From assembly GCA_001766655.1 (NCBI GenBank), contig MJCC01000007.1, positions 602,479 to 666,478 of the forward strand: a stretch of 64,000 bases of DNA, in the 5' to 3' direction. The notes under the pieces are model-generated. The model worked only from the letters and a program-made list of their open reading frames with translations. It did not search any database and was not told the origin of the DNA. The DNA comes from Phytomonas francai. Its lineage: Eukaryota > Euglenozoa > Kinetoplastea > Trypanosomatida > Trypanosomatidae. The position numbers and the translations under genes were made by a program. Below are positions 37,024 through 47,319 of this stretch, piece after piece. Position 1 is the stretch's first letter; each line of letters opens with the position of its first letter.

Positions 37024-39816
37024 CTATAAACGCGGGTCCTGGTGAAACTGCTTTCGCTTTGCTTGCCCGTCATACATAATACGACCATCAAAGAGCCCGG
37101 TAGCTACTTTGAAAGCCAGGCAACCGGCAGGATCACCTATTTCCTTAAAGATTGTAGTCAACTCGTGGTCCATAAGGTAGGTATATGTGCTGTGCTCCTG
37201 CATCTTGATAGTGAGATGTGCTGCCGCTTCCCAATCCAAACGATGGAGAAGGCAGCGCATAAGCGACATGTACATGTGTGTATTATGCAGGTACCAAAGA
37301 TCTCGACCCATGATGTCAGGGTTCATAAGGACACTCCAGAGCTCAGCGAAAAGGTCATCCTCAGTCGATGATGTATCAGATGACACACCAGAAACCTTAG
37401 ATGCAGCTTTGTTTATTTGATGGCTCATCTCCATCGGGCTAATTTTCAAGGCAATATGAGGGTAGGGGTTGTACACGTCGGGGTCGTAAAGGTGTGGGGG
37501 CACGAGATGCGGAGAGCAACGAATGTGCGGAAGGGTAGTTCGACGTGAAACCCATTGGCGTGCCTCCGATGCAGAACTTGGATGCCAGTGCGACGACGAC
37601 GATGACAACACATCAGAGTTGGAGTTAGTAAAGAAGATGCCTGCGACCTCGGTGATATCCTGCATAACCATCTCATCCGACCGAAGGGCAGGAAGGCGAT
37701 TTTCATTGTGGTACAATTGTTTCATGTACTCGCGCGCGTGCTGGCCAGAACCAAACAGTGTAAGCGATGTATCGCGTGCGTCCAGGTACCTCCCCCAGCG
37801 AAGACGCTCTTCTAAGCCCGTTGGGGTCAGCTTGCTGTTGTGCAAAGGGTGGGTGCAACAGTACTGGGCTAGTTGGCGCATAAAGAGCTGGGTCTCACGT
37901 GGCACACGCGCCCTATTTCGAGCTGCCTGCGCAACCACACGGTGAAGCACCGCGCGAGCCTCCTCGGTTGGGCGTATCACCCCAAGTGTGTAGCCCTCAC
38001 ACCCTGCCACGTCCGAACTGGACAAAGGGCGGGGTGGAGATAGGAGCGACACAACCCGACAGTTCGAAGCTGCGACCGAGGAAGGGGGAGCCATGGGCGC
38101 GGTATCGCTTGTGGTGATGGTAGCCGCAGGTCCACCAGGGGTAATGGACGTCTGCATATCACGGATATTATCACGTTGGTACTGCTGCACAACATCTTGT
38201 ACGAGATGGTTAAACGTGTTGTGGAGGTCATGCCGGGTCCGCTGGCTGAGCCGCGGAAGGAGGCTTCCGACATCCTGTACATGATGAAAGGAGATTGAGA
38301 AGGGCTCTCCACGGGATTCACCCTCAACACCCTCCAGCATCCCGCTACCAGCAGCAGAAGGAGCGCAAGAAGTATCTAGACGCATGTTTGCCTCTCTGTG
38401 CGCAGTGAGCTCCGCGCTATCCTGGTGGGCATGTCCTCCGTGTGGTTGTGCGGAGAGCTGCTCTTTGTGCTCGGTTGCCAGCAATAGCATATCCACCGCA
38501 CTTTTATCGTCGCGCACCGTGCTATACAACAAGGTGAGCATGTGATAAAGAATCCCAGCGTTGTAACGACGCGAGCCGAGGCCACCCTCATCGAACACCA
38601 CGTACCGTAAAATTTTATCAACCCAGGATTGCATCCCAATCGTCTTGGTGTTGACGACCCCCACCTCCACAGGCTTCACCAAATTTATGCCCGCCCTCTC
38701 GAGTGAATACCGCATCTCCTCCACGAGGCGGGATACAAGAGATGACGGTGACACGCACTCCTGTCGTTCCCGAAGTCGCTCAAACACCAACTGAGGGCTG
38801 ACACTTCCGGTATGAAATTCACTAAAGACAGCGTAGGCCCTGCAAACGCGTGGAAATGTTTCAACTCGGGTTAGCAAAGCGGTAAAAATGAATACGTAGT
38901 CCCAGTCCGAGAGGCGTGCCCCGAGCGCGCGAACCCACACGGCAATGAGTAGAGCTGCAATAGGGCTTGAGGCATCGTTGGTGACAGACACGTGGTGCAG
39001 AAGCGCGGTGAGGACGGGGCAGGAACGTGCGGGAGGTCTGCCGTCCTCTGCGATTGGCAGCGCACCGCGATCGGGCGGGGCTATCTGGGGTCGTCGTGCG
39101 GTACCCGCTCTGTACGTGCTCACAGTTGCGGCCTCGGAGCCGGCAACTTCATCGAAGACTAAAATACCAAATGCCTCTTGCGCAAGTCGCACGATCGTCA
39201 GAATGCGATCGAGAGAATCTTCAGGGGAGAGGCAATGGACACAATCAATCGCTCGGGCGTACGTCTCCAGCGTCATCTCCCCACGCTGTGTCATAAGATC
39301 CATCAGCTGCATCACACTTTCTTTATCCTGTCCATAATTAAAGATCCGAAAAAGGGCGCTGTAGTGATAACTACAGATATCCATGTTCATGCGTTCACTT
39401 ATATACTGTAGAGTTGCGCTCAAATCTTCCGCATTGTAGGAAGATAAGAAAGTGCCGACAAGACCGTTAACCTCGTCCATCTTCAGATCCACGATTGACG
39501 AGGAAGAGGAAAGAACATTTGTATCAAAATCTTTCCCCCCATTTAGGGAGTGATCCTGGATGGCGTCAGACGGGGGTATTAAACCCATCCCATCATCCTC
39601 TGTCACCCCTGTAGGAAGCGCCGGTGAAGATGACTGGTATGGAGAGCAAAGGCCATCTCTATCGACGATGTCGTCGTGTTGAATTTTGTAAAGTTCATTC
39701 AGACGCTCCTTAGCCCTTCTATAGATCTCCTCGCGGTAATACGGCTGCCAGTAGTCTGGGAAGACGCGCTGGTTCAAAATATAGCTCCCGACTAGATAAT
39801 AGGTCCTTTTAAACAT
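37024..39816 (-). CDS. Large helical-repeat (PPR-like) protein, probably mitochondrial
   Basis: A 930-residue protein. The N-terminus (MFKRTYYLVGSYILNQRVFPDYWQPYYREEIYRRAKERLNELY) resembles the start of kinetoplastid mitoribosome-associated proteins. Several helical pairs look like PPR motifs: SYHYSALFRIFNYGQDKESVMQLMDLMTQRGEMTLETYARAIDC near residues 150-200, YNAGILYHMLTLLYSTVRDDKSAVDMLLLATEHKEQ near 410-450, and MYMSLMRCLLHRLDWEAAAHLTIKMQEHSTYTYLMDHELTTIFKEIGD near 850-900. Between them are Ser/Pro-rich linkers. Kinetoplastids have many PPR proteins that stabilise mitochondrial RNA or belong to the mitoribosome; one of these roles is likely. Which one cannot be told. Confidence 0.6.
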   Translation of the reverse strand: MFKRTYYLVGSYILNQRVFPDYWQPYYREEIYRRAKERLNELYKIQHDDIVDRDGLCSPYQSSSPALPTGVTEDDGMGLIPPSDAIQDHSLNGGKDFDTNVLSSSSSIVDLKMDEVNGLVGTFLSSYNAEDLSATLQYISERMNMDICSYHYSALFRIFNYGQDKESVMQLMDLMTQRGEMTLETYARAIDCVHCLSPEDSLDRILTIVRLAQEAFGILVFDEVAGSEAATVSTYRAGTARRPQIAPPDRGALPIAEDGRPPARSCPVLTALLHHVSVTNDASSPIAALLIAVWVRALGARLSDWDYVFIFTALLTRVETFPRVCRAYAVFSEFHTGSVSPQLVFERLRERQECVSPSSLVSRLVEEMRYSLERAGINLVKPVEVGVVNTKTIGMQSWVDKILRYVVFDEGGLGSRRYNAGILYHMLTLLYSTVRDDKSAVDMLLLATEHKEQLSAQPHGGHAHQDSAELTAHREANMRLDTSCAPSAAGSGMLEGVEGESRGEPFSISFHHVQDVGSLLPRLSQRTRHDLHNTFNHLVQDVVQQYQRDNIRDMQTSITPGGPAATITTSDTAPMAPPSSVAASNCRVVSLLSPPRPLSSSDVAGCEGYTLGVIRPTEEARAVLHRVVAQAARNRARVPRETQLFMRQLAQYCCTHPLHNSKLTPTGLEERLRWGRYLDARDTSLTLFGSGQHAREYMKQLYHNENRLPALRSDEMVMQDITEVAGIFFTNSNSDVLSSSSSHWHPSSASEARQWVSRRTTLPHIRCSPHLVPPHLYDPDVYNPYPHIALKISPMEMSHQINKAASKVSGVSSDTSSTEDDLFAELWSVLMNPDIMGRDLWYLHNTHMYMSLMRCLLHRLDWEAAAHLTIKMQEHSTYTYLMDHELTTIFKEIGDPAGCLAFKVATGLFDGRIMYDGQAKRKQFHQDPRL

Positions 39817-40339
39817 CCTTTACCAATGATTGAGTTTCCTTCTTCACGCTAAGTGCTCACTTTCCAGAGTCTTTAGGCACACGATTATTTTATTTGAAAG
39901 GGACTAGTTTTTTTTTTATTGCTCTGTTTATCCTCCCCTTCCCTTATTTCTTTCTGGTTCAGTGAGTCACAATGAGGAACACTGAGATTGAAAGATGATG
40001 TGAATTAAGAAAAAATACACAAAAAAGGAACCCCTCGCTTACGCTTCCATTTAAATTTATTTTTTCTGAGATGAAAAAGCAAGAAAAGAAAGCCAAGTTA
40101 TGATACTGTGTATGTAAGCCTTCTGAGACGGGAAAAAAACGCGCAACGAATCAATTATAATGATGATAATAATTAGGCAAACGAACCATTATTAATGGAA
40201 GGACACTACACGTGGTTTAAGAGCTCTCTTTATCCTTCTCCTCTTCAAGTAAATTCCCTCGACATGCACGAGTACCTTGGAGGTACTTTCCTATTCCCCA
40301 GGCAGCCTTCCGCTTCGGCAACCTGGGATCGATTGATAA
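39817..40339. other. Intergenic with two short hairpins
   Basis: No gene. The last 70 bases, in the 3' UTR of the HECT gene, carry two adjacent inverted repeats at 40271-40326. Confidence 0.6.
40271..40326 (-). other. Two adjacent hairpins downstream of the HECT ligase stop
   Basis: AGTACCT/AGGTACT (40271-40277 and 40281-40287) form a 7-bp perfect stem around a 3-base loop. CCCAGG/CCTGGG (40297-40302 and 40322-40327) pair around an interior CCG/CGG mini-stem. Both lie within 70 bases after the stop at 40340. They may be 3' UTR elements. Confidence 0.45.
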
Positions 40340-43300
40340 TTAGCTTAATTCAAAAGTAGCAGTGCCTTCAAGGGCGGCAATAATTTTTTGGTGCGCTGTG
40401 GCAAAGTCCGTGTATGGCGGCAACTTCAATGTCGAAAAACATGTCGATGCCGACGGCAGTCGATCCTGCATTGACTCCTGAAGCAACTGAATATTATATG
40501 GTGGGGAAAGAAAACGAAACCCAAGCAGCGGCGGTCGATTTATCGATGTCGTAAACTTCAGGAGTAGTCTCTGTTGCTCAGTGGTCAGTGACTCCACCAC
40601 TTCCCAGAAAATTCGAACTGGAATGCTTTCCGCATCCTCCGGCTTCTGGTACACAGTGTGTGCCTTCCAGTCTTCGATATCGATCTTACCGGATTCATCA
40701 CCAGAGAACAACTTCAGCAGCTCATTGCTGTCAAAAAGCTGGAGCCAAACAGGCTTTATAATCGCCTCTAAGCCGGCCTGGAACGCGCGCGTCTGCTGAG
40801 ACCCCTCACGGTTTAGCTTAAAGTCCGCCACGAGGTGCATGTAGTGCAAACAATTACTGGACGTCACATTTATATCGGCGCCACCAGAGATGAGTTCGAT
40901 CTCCCGGGTGATGCCAAGCGCATTTACCGTGTAGACAAACGTTAACCCCATGGCCTCCATATCCTCCGGTCCAAGTTCCGCGAGCGACCTCAGCTGGCGA
41001 TAGAGCTGATTATCGAAGCTTTTGAGATTATTAATCGAGTTCCGGCGGCCTAGAAGAGAGTTTCGGAAGTGCAGCGCGAACGCGACATCCTGCAGAATGC
41101 CGTCGCAAAGAGACCGGCCTACCATCGCGCCGAGGAATTTAATTTTCTGCAAATGGGTAGGATCATCCGTGGCCTCACGGCTGAAAGGGTTCGGGTACAC
41201 CATGCCGCTGTCAGTCTGCCGAAAAAGGCCATATTCCACCGCAAAACCTTCCAGGCAGAGTGAAACCATGAACTCGCGATACACCCCTCTCCCGTAGCCC
41301 TCCTCTAGCTCATTATTATCATTAGCAAAACGAACCATATACATCTCCGGGCTGTCAGGACAACTCATGAAGCGATCAAACGCATCCATAAAGACACCCC
41401 CGCGGTGGACAACGAAATGAGATCCCATGGCAGGGAATCGATCCAGCTGCTGGCTGAGTAAAAGAACAGTTAGCAGCTCCGCTCGCTCGGGAAAGGAAAT
41501 AAGAAAAGGAGCGTGAAAGAGAATGTATGTAAATCGCTCTTCCGCTCTCCATTCACAACTATTCTGAAAGATCAAATAATTTCCGGGAAGAAACTGATGA
41601 CGATTGGACTGTATGCTAGCAATCTGCCCCTCTACGGTCGGTGAGCCTACTTCATTTTCGTCCACGATTTCCTCATTATCTGTATCGTCCCCGAAAGGCT
41701 GAGTGAGCGAATAGCTATCAACCTTCTGCTCCAACGCACGCTGAAGAGCGGCATGCTGTGCCGTGATATCATCCCATGTTTCAGAGGACATGCGCCTCAA
41801 TACGCGCATCATCTCCCCACTGGTTGTGCAGATCCACAAGGACGAAGAAGGCACGAAAGTGGTCGCCTCGTCGACGATGTGCAGCTTACTTAAGCAATTG
41901 TATGCAATGTGCGCCACGGCCTCACTATTAGTAGAAGGCACCACGCCATAGAAGTGTGAACGGTAGACAATCTCCTTTAGAGCAAGGATCAACATCCAGC
42001 ATTCTTGCTTCGAAAGCACGGCTTCGCGGGACAACTCTTCAAAAAAATTCGTTACATCGATATAGTAGCAAAACAATGTAAAAAAAAGCACGGATATAGT
42101 CGGGGTCGGGTCCCAAAACGCAAATGGGGGAATTTTGTAGGACGTACCTGTCAAAAGGCTCTGAGGAGCTCTTGGCCAAAACGGCAAGCGAACACTTTTG
42201 TTCGGTTCTGTGAGATCCGCACAAAGCTTACAAAATAAATCTTTATCCTCTAAAACATGTGCTAGGCCTGCGCAATTTTTTTTATACAGTTTCCAGAGCT
42301 GCTGTATTAAACTTGAGGAACGCACAAGTCTCGCAAAGACAGCCGCCGTCTCCAGTCGACGCAAGGGGCTCGCCAGGGAAAAGGTGAAGAGAGGCCATGC
42401 ATACACACTGCAGGTGATCTCGAGAGCGCTCATATTGAATGAGTGCCCCTGCACGTTTTCGAGCGCATTCGGCAGCGGTATCTCCGGAGGTAAAGAACCG
42501 CTATCGAGTTCCTCTGGGTATAACGACAACTGCTCAAGCAAGCGAAGGCCTCCTATCGAACTGAACAGGTAAGACACAAGGCTACGGCAACGCGCATGTG
42601 CGGACCTATGTACTTCGGCGCTCCCGCTGCTTAGTGGTAGTGCCAACCCACTGAATCCCCCTGCTCGTGAATAGTGCAAGTCAAAAAGGATGGTTTGAAC
42701 AAAAAGATCCGTCTGGCAGAGTTTTTCACAAAGAACCCCAATACACCAAAGCCAAACCTTCTGGGTTAGCATGTACCACGGAGACGACCGCAAGGCATTG
42801 TCCTGGCAACCGGCACCTCTCTCATTAGATTGCAGAAAGAAAGGCAACAGTCGCGTAAGACGTCCGAGAACTCGCATGCCTACCACCTGCCATGAGGGTT
42901 TTGGGTCTTTAGATGCAGCACGATCCAACGAAGCCAGCGGCCTCACATTAGAGAAAACGCCTGAAACCAAAAATATCTGAAGCTGGGCACACGCCGTGAA
43001 GACAATACTACGAACAAACTCCTCATACATCACCTGGTTCTCTAGGAACGGCTCCTCATGGTTTTGACCCTTCTCATCGTGCACGGCCTCCACCTCAGCT
43101 GACAGAAGTACCGCCAAAGGATTGGCGGTAAGGGGAAGGTATTCCTCCATGCTTTGCTCACTGAGACACGCCCAACACGCATCCCCCCACGCAGCTGAGG
43201 ACAGACGCAAACCCTCCACAGGTCGTTGGTCTCGGTGTTTTAGCGAGGCCAACAATACCTCTAGAACCCTCCGCCTGGCGTCAGGATATGCCGCCAAGCT

Positions 43301-44122
43301 TGCCGAACATGACAGGAGGCTGGCAGATAGGACACACTCCATAGCCTCGGCGCTACCCCCCGTCGCCACCATCATCCCCAGCTCACGAAGCGCAGCTAGT
43401 GGTCCATCCTCTACCCATCGACCACGCTTCGTATCGCCTTCCCCAAACTCATTGGAGATGCTGGCGACTAAAATAGAAATGATATGAGAAAGCAGCCGTG
43501 GCGGAACATGCTGAACTGCAGAGAAGCAGGTACCAATGCCCTGACGTGATAAATTTCGTATCCAACCAGAGAGGATCGTAGCGCATCGTCTTACCACCAA
43601 ATACTGCGCAAGCGTCACGTTCGCACGACTTGCTAATGGCCGAGGAGCGTCCTTGCCGCCGCCAACCTCTAGGGCGCAGTCCACGCCAGTCAGATCAACG
43701 GTGTGTCCTATGATCTTGAGGAGTGCGATGGGCATAATTGCTTGGTGTCGTTGGATATAATTAAAGCACCAGCAGGCACTCTCAAGCTTCTGAACGGACT
43801 CTGCCTGCAGGGGCAATGTGCCTGTGTACCCAGACGGACTGCCTTTAGAAGTTGAACACTGCTTCGAGTCTACCTCAGTATTATCCACCACCCCTATTGA
43901 AAGAATATTATGAACGGCAAGTCCAATGAGAGCCTGGTGTGCTTGCCATGCGCGCACCCTACGCTGGATTTTCAGAGCGCACTGGTTTTGCCTTTTCGCT
44001 TCCGTTCGCGCCTGACGACGTTTCTGTGCTTCCTCAAGCAGCTGCTCACGAGTAGGGCGGTAGTCATTTGCTAGACGCATTCTATTCTCTCTGCTACGCC
44101 CGTCGAAAAAAAAAGACTTCAT
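40340..44122 (-). CDS. HECT-type E3 ubiquitin ligase, UBE3C/Hul5-like
   Basis: The first ATG is at 44122, giving 1260 residues. The N-terminus, MKSFFFDGRSRENRMRLANDY, followed by a Glu/Arg helix and an IQ motif (ALKIQRRVRAWQAHQAL), matches UBE3B/UBE3C/Hul5, which start with a short FFxG segment and an IQ motif. A long helical middle follows. The C-terminal 370 residues are a full HECT domain: FANDNNELEEGYGRGVYREFMVSL, FLGAMVGRSLCDGILQDVAFALHF, then VADFKLNREGSQQTRAFQAGLEAII. The end has LPSASTCFSTLKLPPY, with the catalytic cysteine at about residue 1228. The FELS tail keeps the aromatic residue near the C-terminus. The family extends ubiquitin chains on proteasome-bound substrates. Like the E4 fusion at 13952-16966, this suggests chain-extension activity, but the two are 24 kb apart. 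Confidence 0.85.
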   Translation of the reverse strand: MKSFFFDGRSRENRMRLANDYRPTREQLLEEAQKRRQARTEAKRQNQCALKIQRRVRAWQAHQALIGLAVHNILSIGVVDNTEVDSKQCSTSKGSPSGYTGTLPLQAESVQKLESACWCFNYIQRHQAIMPIALLKIIGHTVDLTGVDCALEVGGGKDAPRPLASRANVTLAQYLVVRRCATILSGWIRNLSRQGIGTCFSAVQHVPPRLLSHIISILVASISNEFGEGDTKRGRWVEDGPLAALRELGMMVATGGSAEAMECVLSASLLSCSASLAAYPDARRRVLEVLLASLKHRDQRPVEGLRLSSAAWGDACWACLSEQSMEEYLPLTANPLAVLLSAEVEAVHDEKGQNHEEPFLENQVMYEEFVRSIVFTACAQLQIFLVSGVFSNVRPLASLDRAASKDPKPSWQVVGMRVLGRLTRLLPFFLQSNERGAGCQDNALRSSPWYMLTQKVWLWCIGVLCEKLCQTDLFVQTILFDLHYSRAGGFSGLALPLSSGSAEVHRSAHARCRSLVSYLFSSIGGLRLLEQLSLYPEELDSGSLPPEIPLPNALENVQGHSFNMSALEITCSVYAWPLFTFSLASPLRRLETAAVFARLVRSSSLIQQLWKLYKKNCAGLAHVLEDKDLFCKLCADLTEPNKSVRLPFWPRAPQSLLTGTSYKIPPFAFWDPTPTISVLFFTLFCYYIDVTNFFEELSREAVLSKQECWMLILALKEIVYRSHFYGVVPSTNSEAVAHIAYNCLSKLHIVDEATTFVPSSSLWICTTSGEMMRVLRRMSSETWDDITAQHAALQRALEQKVDSYSLTQPFGDDTDNEEIVDENEVGSPTVEGQIASIQSNRHQFLPGNYLIFQNSCEWRAEERFTYILFHAPFLISFPERAELLTVLLLSQQLDRFPAMGSHFVVHRGGVFMDAFDRFMSCPDSPEMYMVRFANDNNELEEGYGRGVYREFMVSLCLEGFAVEYGLFRQTDSGMVYPNPFSREATDDPTHLQKIKFLGAMVGRSLCDGILQDVAFALHFRNSLLGRRNSINNLKSFDNQLYRQLRSLAELGPEDMEAMGLTFVYTVNALGITREIELISGGADINVTSSNCLHYMHLVADFKLNREGSQQTRAFQAGLEAIIKPVWLQLFDSNELLKLFSGDESGKIDIEDWKAHTVYQKPEDAESIPVRIFWEVVESLTTEQQRLLLKFTTSINRPPLLGFRFLSPPYNIQLLQESMQDRLPSASTCFSTLKLPPYTDFATAHQKIIAALEGTATFELS

Positions 44123-45509
44123 CGCGAAAAGGTTGTAAAATAACACAAAAAGGTGTATTCAATATGCCTTACTATTTCTCAGAATTCGACCTCAAAAAAA
44201 AAAGCAATAACTATAATAATGTTAGAAAATGTGACTTTTGACCTCTGCTTGATGCTGTGGTAATAACAAAGGGAAAGGCCCACAATGGGTATAACTTCAA
44301 CAATAAAAAGAATCCTTAGGAAAGTACCAATACAGGGTTCCTATAGCCCACAGATTCAAGAGTTTTTTGTCGTGCTAATTAAGTACTTTTGACAACTTTA
44401 TAGCCAAAAAGGGAAAAATAAGCAGCAAGATTGTAGTAGAGGGTTTCTAAGACACATCGAAGTCCGTAGAAACACGCTAAAATATATATATAGGAAAACG
44501 AGACTTAGCTTTATGAAATATTCACTGGCTTCTTTCTTTAATGAAAAGAATGCCAACAAAATGTTCAAATATACAATGAAAAAAAGCAGATAAGGAGATG
44601 AAGCTACATAAGAGAATTGGCTTGCATGGGCGTAGAGTGAATAAATAAAACGATGCGCATGCGAGAATCAACAGTTTGAATAGTTGCTTCATACTGTGCA
44701 ATGTTTTGCCTGTGCGTCAATCTTTAAGGTCTAACAAACACCCCTGCGAGGGAACACACAACATGCAAAATATCCAGATTCCTATAAGGGACGTAGCATT
44801 CAAACAGACGTCCCTCTAAATTTTTACACCAATCTCATGCCTACCGTCTGATGGCGTGCCCATGTGGAAGAAAGCTTCTACTGTATAATTTTGATCAGCC
44901 ATATCACCATGTTGTAATTGAAATCTCGGGATTTAGTAAATGTGGACGGCGCATAATGAAGAAAGAAAGAGAGGCTTCAAGGCCATATCGATAGTTCTCT
45001 CCTACTTTATGAATGCAATGCAAACAAGAAATGGACTTTAAAAAAATGTTGGTAAAGAAGGAAAAGTGTAGATATAACGCTGCCCCATGTTGCCTCGGCT
45101 GCCCGATAAGTTCTCATGGAAAAAGCAAGTCATACTTTAACTTCGACAATTAGTAAAATAATTGTCAACATAGGTGGGAAAAAAAAAATATTTTAGTTTT
45201 ACAAGTCCTCTTGATTTTTATCGGATTTTATTGGAGTTTTTCTCCCCTTTAAGGTAAAGACAGTAAAACATTTTTCAACTGACTTAAGAAAAAAAAACTC
45301 TTTTCGAAACATTACCAATATATGACTATATAAACACGCTTATATAATCACACCGATATTTATACTAGTTTATACAAGCAGGATGTAATTAAAAACCTGA
45401 AGCATTAACCATTATGAAGCTTAACTATTAATAGCAACTTTCAACAAATTTAAAGCTTCGCTTCAGTAAAAAACAGTGACCAAATATAGAGAAATGGAAA
45501 TATATATAT

Positions 45510-45551
<42 letters not shown>

Positions 45552-45618
45552 CTTGTCTATATCAAAATATATATATTAATATATCATTCGAATTTCCTAT
45601 CACACCAGAACAACTGTC
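44123..45618. other. Intergenic, 1.5 kb, AT-rich
   Basis: No gene seen. Ends with a long TA run at 45511-45548, just beyond the adenosine kinase stop. Confidence 0.6.
45511..45548. repeat. (TA)n microsatellite
   Basis: About eighteen TA units, preceded by a shorter TA run from 45500. Confidence 0.9.
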
Positions 45619-46656
45619 TCACAACGTAAGGTCGGGCTTCGCTGGATACGTACATCCATTGTGCTGAATCACAATACTTGCGGCATAATTGCCAACTTCG
45701 CAACACCGTTCGATGTCAAGTCCTGAAGCATACGCCGCCAAAAACCCTCCGACGAAACTGTCACCCGCAGCGTTGGTGTCCACAATTTTGTGGGACTCAA
45801 TTGGCCTCACTGGAATGGAGCCAGTGCGGCCTGACATTGTGGCGAACACAGTAGGGTGAGAGCCCTGTGTGAACACTATGAGGCGATCGTAATGCCCATC
45901 ATACGGAAGCTCTACGGCAGCTCTTCGCGCGATCTCCGCAACGTCCTCTGTGTCCCAGCAGTTCAATTTAGCGAGTGATCTAGCCTCATCTTCATTCGAA
46001 AAGAGTACATCGACATAGGGCAGAACTTTGCTCAGCTGATCAGTAAAGAATTGAACAATAAAGATTGCAGAAAGATTCATCATGAAAACACCATTTACCT
46101 CGCGTGAAGCTTTAGCGGCCTTCAAAGCGTAGTTCACATCAACTGTAAGGGTAAAGCCGGTCAAGTAGAAAAGCTTGCTTTCACTGAGTGCCTTGGAAAC
46201 CTCATGGCTTTCGATGTGTTCCGGAGAGAGATGGTTGGCTGCGCCTAAATTGGCCACGAGGGATCGCTCCGTACCAACAATGCACACCGCGCAGGTCCCT
46301 GTCGGAGCGTTTGATGTGTACTCCAAGACCATACTCAGGCCATCGTCCTCGGCAGCTTGCTTCAAAATCGAGCCGTACCTATCTGAAGAGATGCAACCGA
46401 CGTAGGTGACAAAGGAGCTTTTGGGAGCCTGTGAAATCCACTGCGCTACACGGGCTGTGTTTAGCCCTGACCCGCCCGGCACATAGACAACATTGTGTTT
46501 CTTCTCGATTTCATCATAGATCCCAATATGTTCATCTGACATGAGAGACGAGGTGTTTTCCGCAATTTTGTACTTCTGTAAAAATTCTTGATCGACATGA
46601 GCGCTGATATCTAGCAGTGGGTTGCACTGCACATAAAGCTTTAGTTGTGGTTCCAT
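45619..46656 (-). CDS. ADK: Adenosine kinase
   Basis: A 345-residue pfkB-family sugar kinase of adenosine kinase type. Key motifs: NPLLDIS near residue 13, GGSGLNTARVAQWI near 58-71 (the family GG.aqN..r), GTCAVCIVGTERSLVANLGAANHL, FYLTGFTLTV, NEDEARSLAKL, and the C-terminal DTNAAGDSFVGGFLAAYASG with the catalytic Asp of the GAGD-type anion hole. The enzyme transfers phosphate from ATP to adenosine to make AMP. Kinetoplastids cannot make purines de novo, so this is a purine-salvage enzyme, cytosolic or glycosomal. I see no convincing C-terminal PTS1. Length is normal. Confidence 0.95.
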   Translation of the reverse strand: MEPQLKLYVQCNPLLDISAHVDQEFLQKYKIAENTSSLMSDEHIGIYDEIEKKHNVVYVPGGSGLNTARVAQWISQAPKSSFVTYVGCISSDRYGSILKQAAEDDGLSMVLEYTSNAPTGTCAVCIVGTERSLVANLGAANHLSPEHIESHEVSKALSESKLFYLTGFTLTVDVNYALKAAKASREVNGVFMMNLSAIFIVQFFTDQLSKVLPYVDVLFSNEDEARSLAKLNCWDTEDVAEIARRAAVELPYDGHYDRLIVFTQGSHPTVFATMSGRTGSIPVRPIESHKIVDTNAAGDSFVGGFLAAYASGLDIERCCEVGNYAASIVIQHNGCTYPAKPDLTL

Positions 46657-47319
46657 TTAATATAAAAAGGTATTAATGTGATAGAAATTCGCGTAGGAAA
46701 ACTTACTTTTGTAGTGTATTAAGGTAGAATTGGAAATTAAATATATATATATTTATATATATTGGTTTTCATCATTCCGCAAAAAAAAAACATAGATTTA
46801 GGTGTTATGGTTTGGTAGCGCCCAATTAAAAGCATGTTGTTGATTTATTCCTTTGAAAAGAGAGACTAGCTTTTCTGAGGCTTCACTGGATTCGCGTTCT
46901 CAGTTTTCCCGTCACACTCACAATACATGAGATCATGCCTCCCCTATATACGAGAAACATCGATGTGGACCGCAGTTCTGTACACAACAAGCACTCTATT
47001 TCAGTTCGCTACTTAAAAATCAACTCTAAAAAGTAGCCCTCGTCTTAATCGTTCAAGTTAGGAAAAAAATTGATGGAATATTCCTAAAAAATATAGCAAC
47101 ACACAATGTAATACACCAGTCGTGTTTTTATAAAAGTGGAAAAAAATGCTTAAAGAAAAAAGGTGTGCTGTTTCTCGCGCAACGAAATTGCGTCTTAGTA
47201 AGCTCAAACCCTTAACTTATCATTCGAGCCTGTTTGATACGAGTTCTTCTTGAGCTTGAGTCACACTGTAGAGTTCCTGCCCTATGAGTCTACCCCCTCT
47301 GTCATTGGAGAAAACTCCC
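46657..47319. other. Intergenic
   Basis: No gene seen. A TA run lies at about 46740-46761. Confidence 0.6.
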
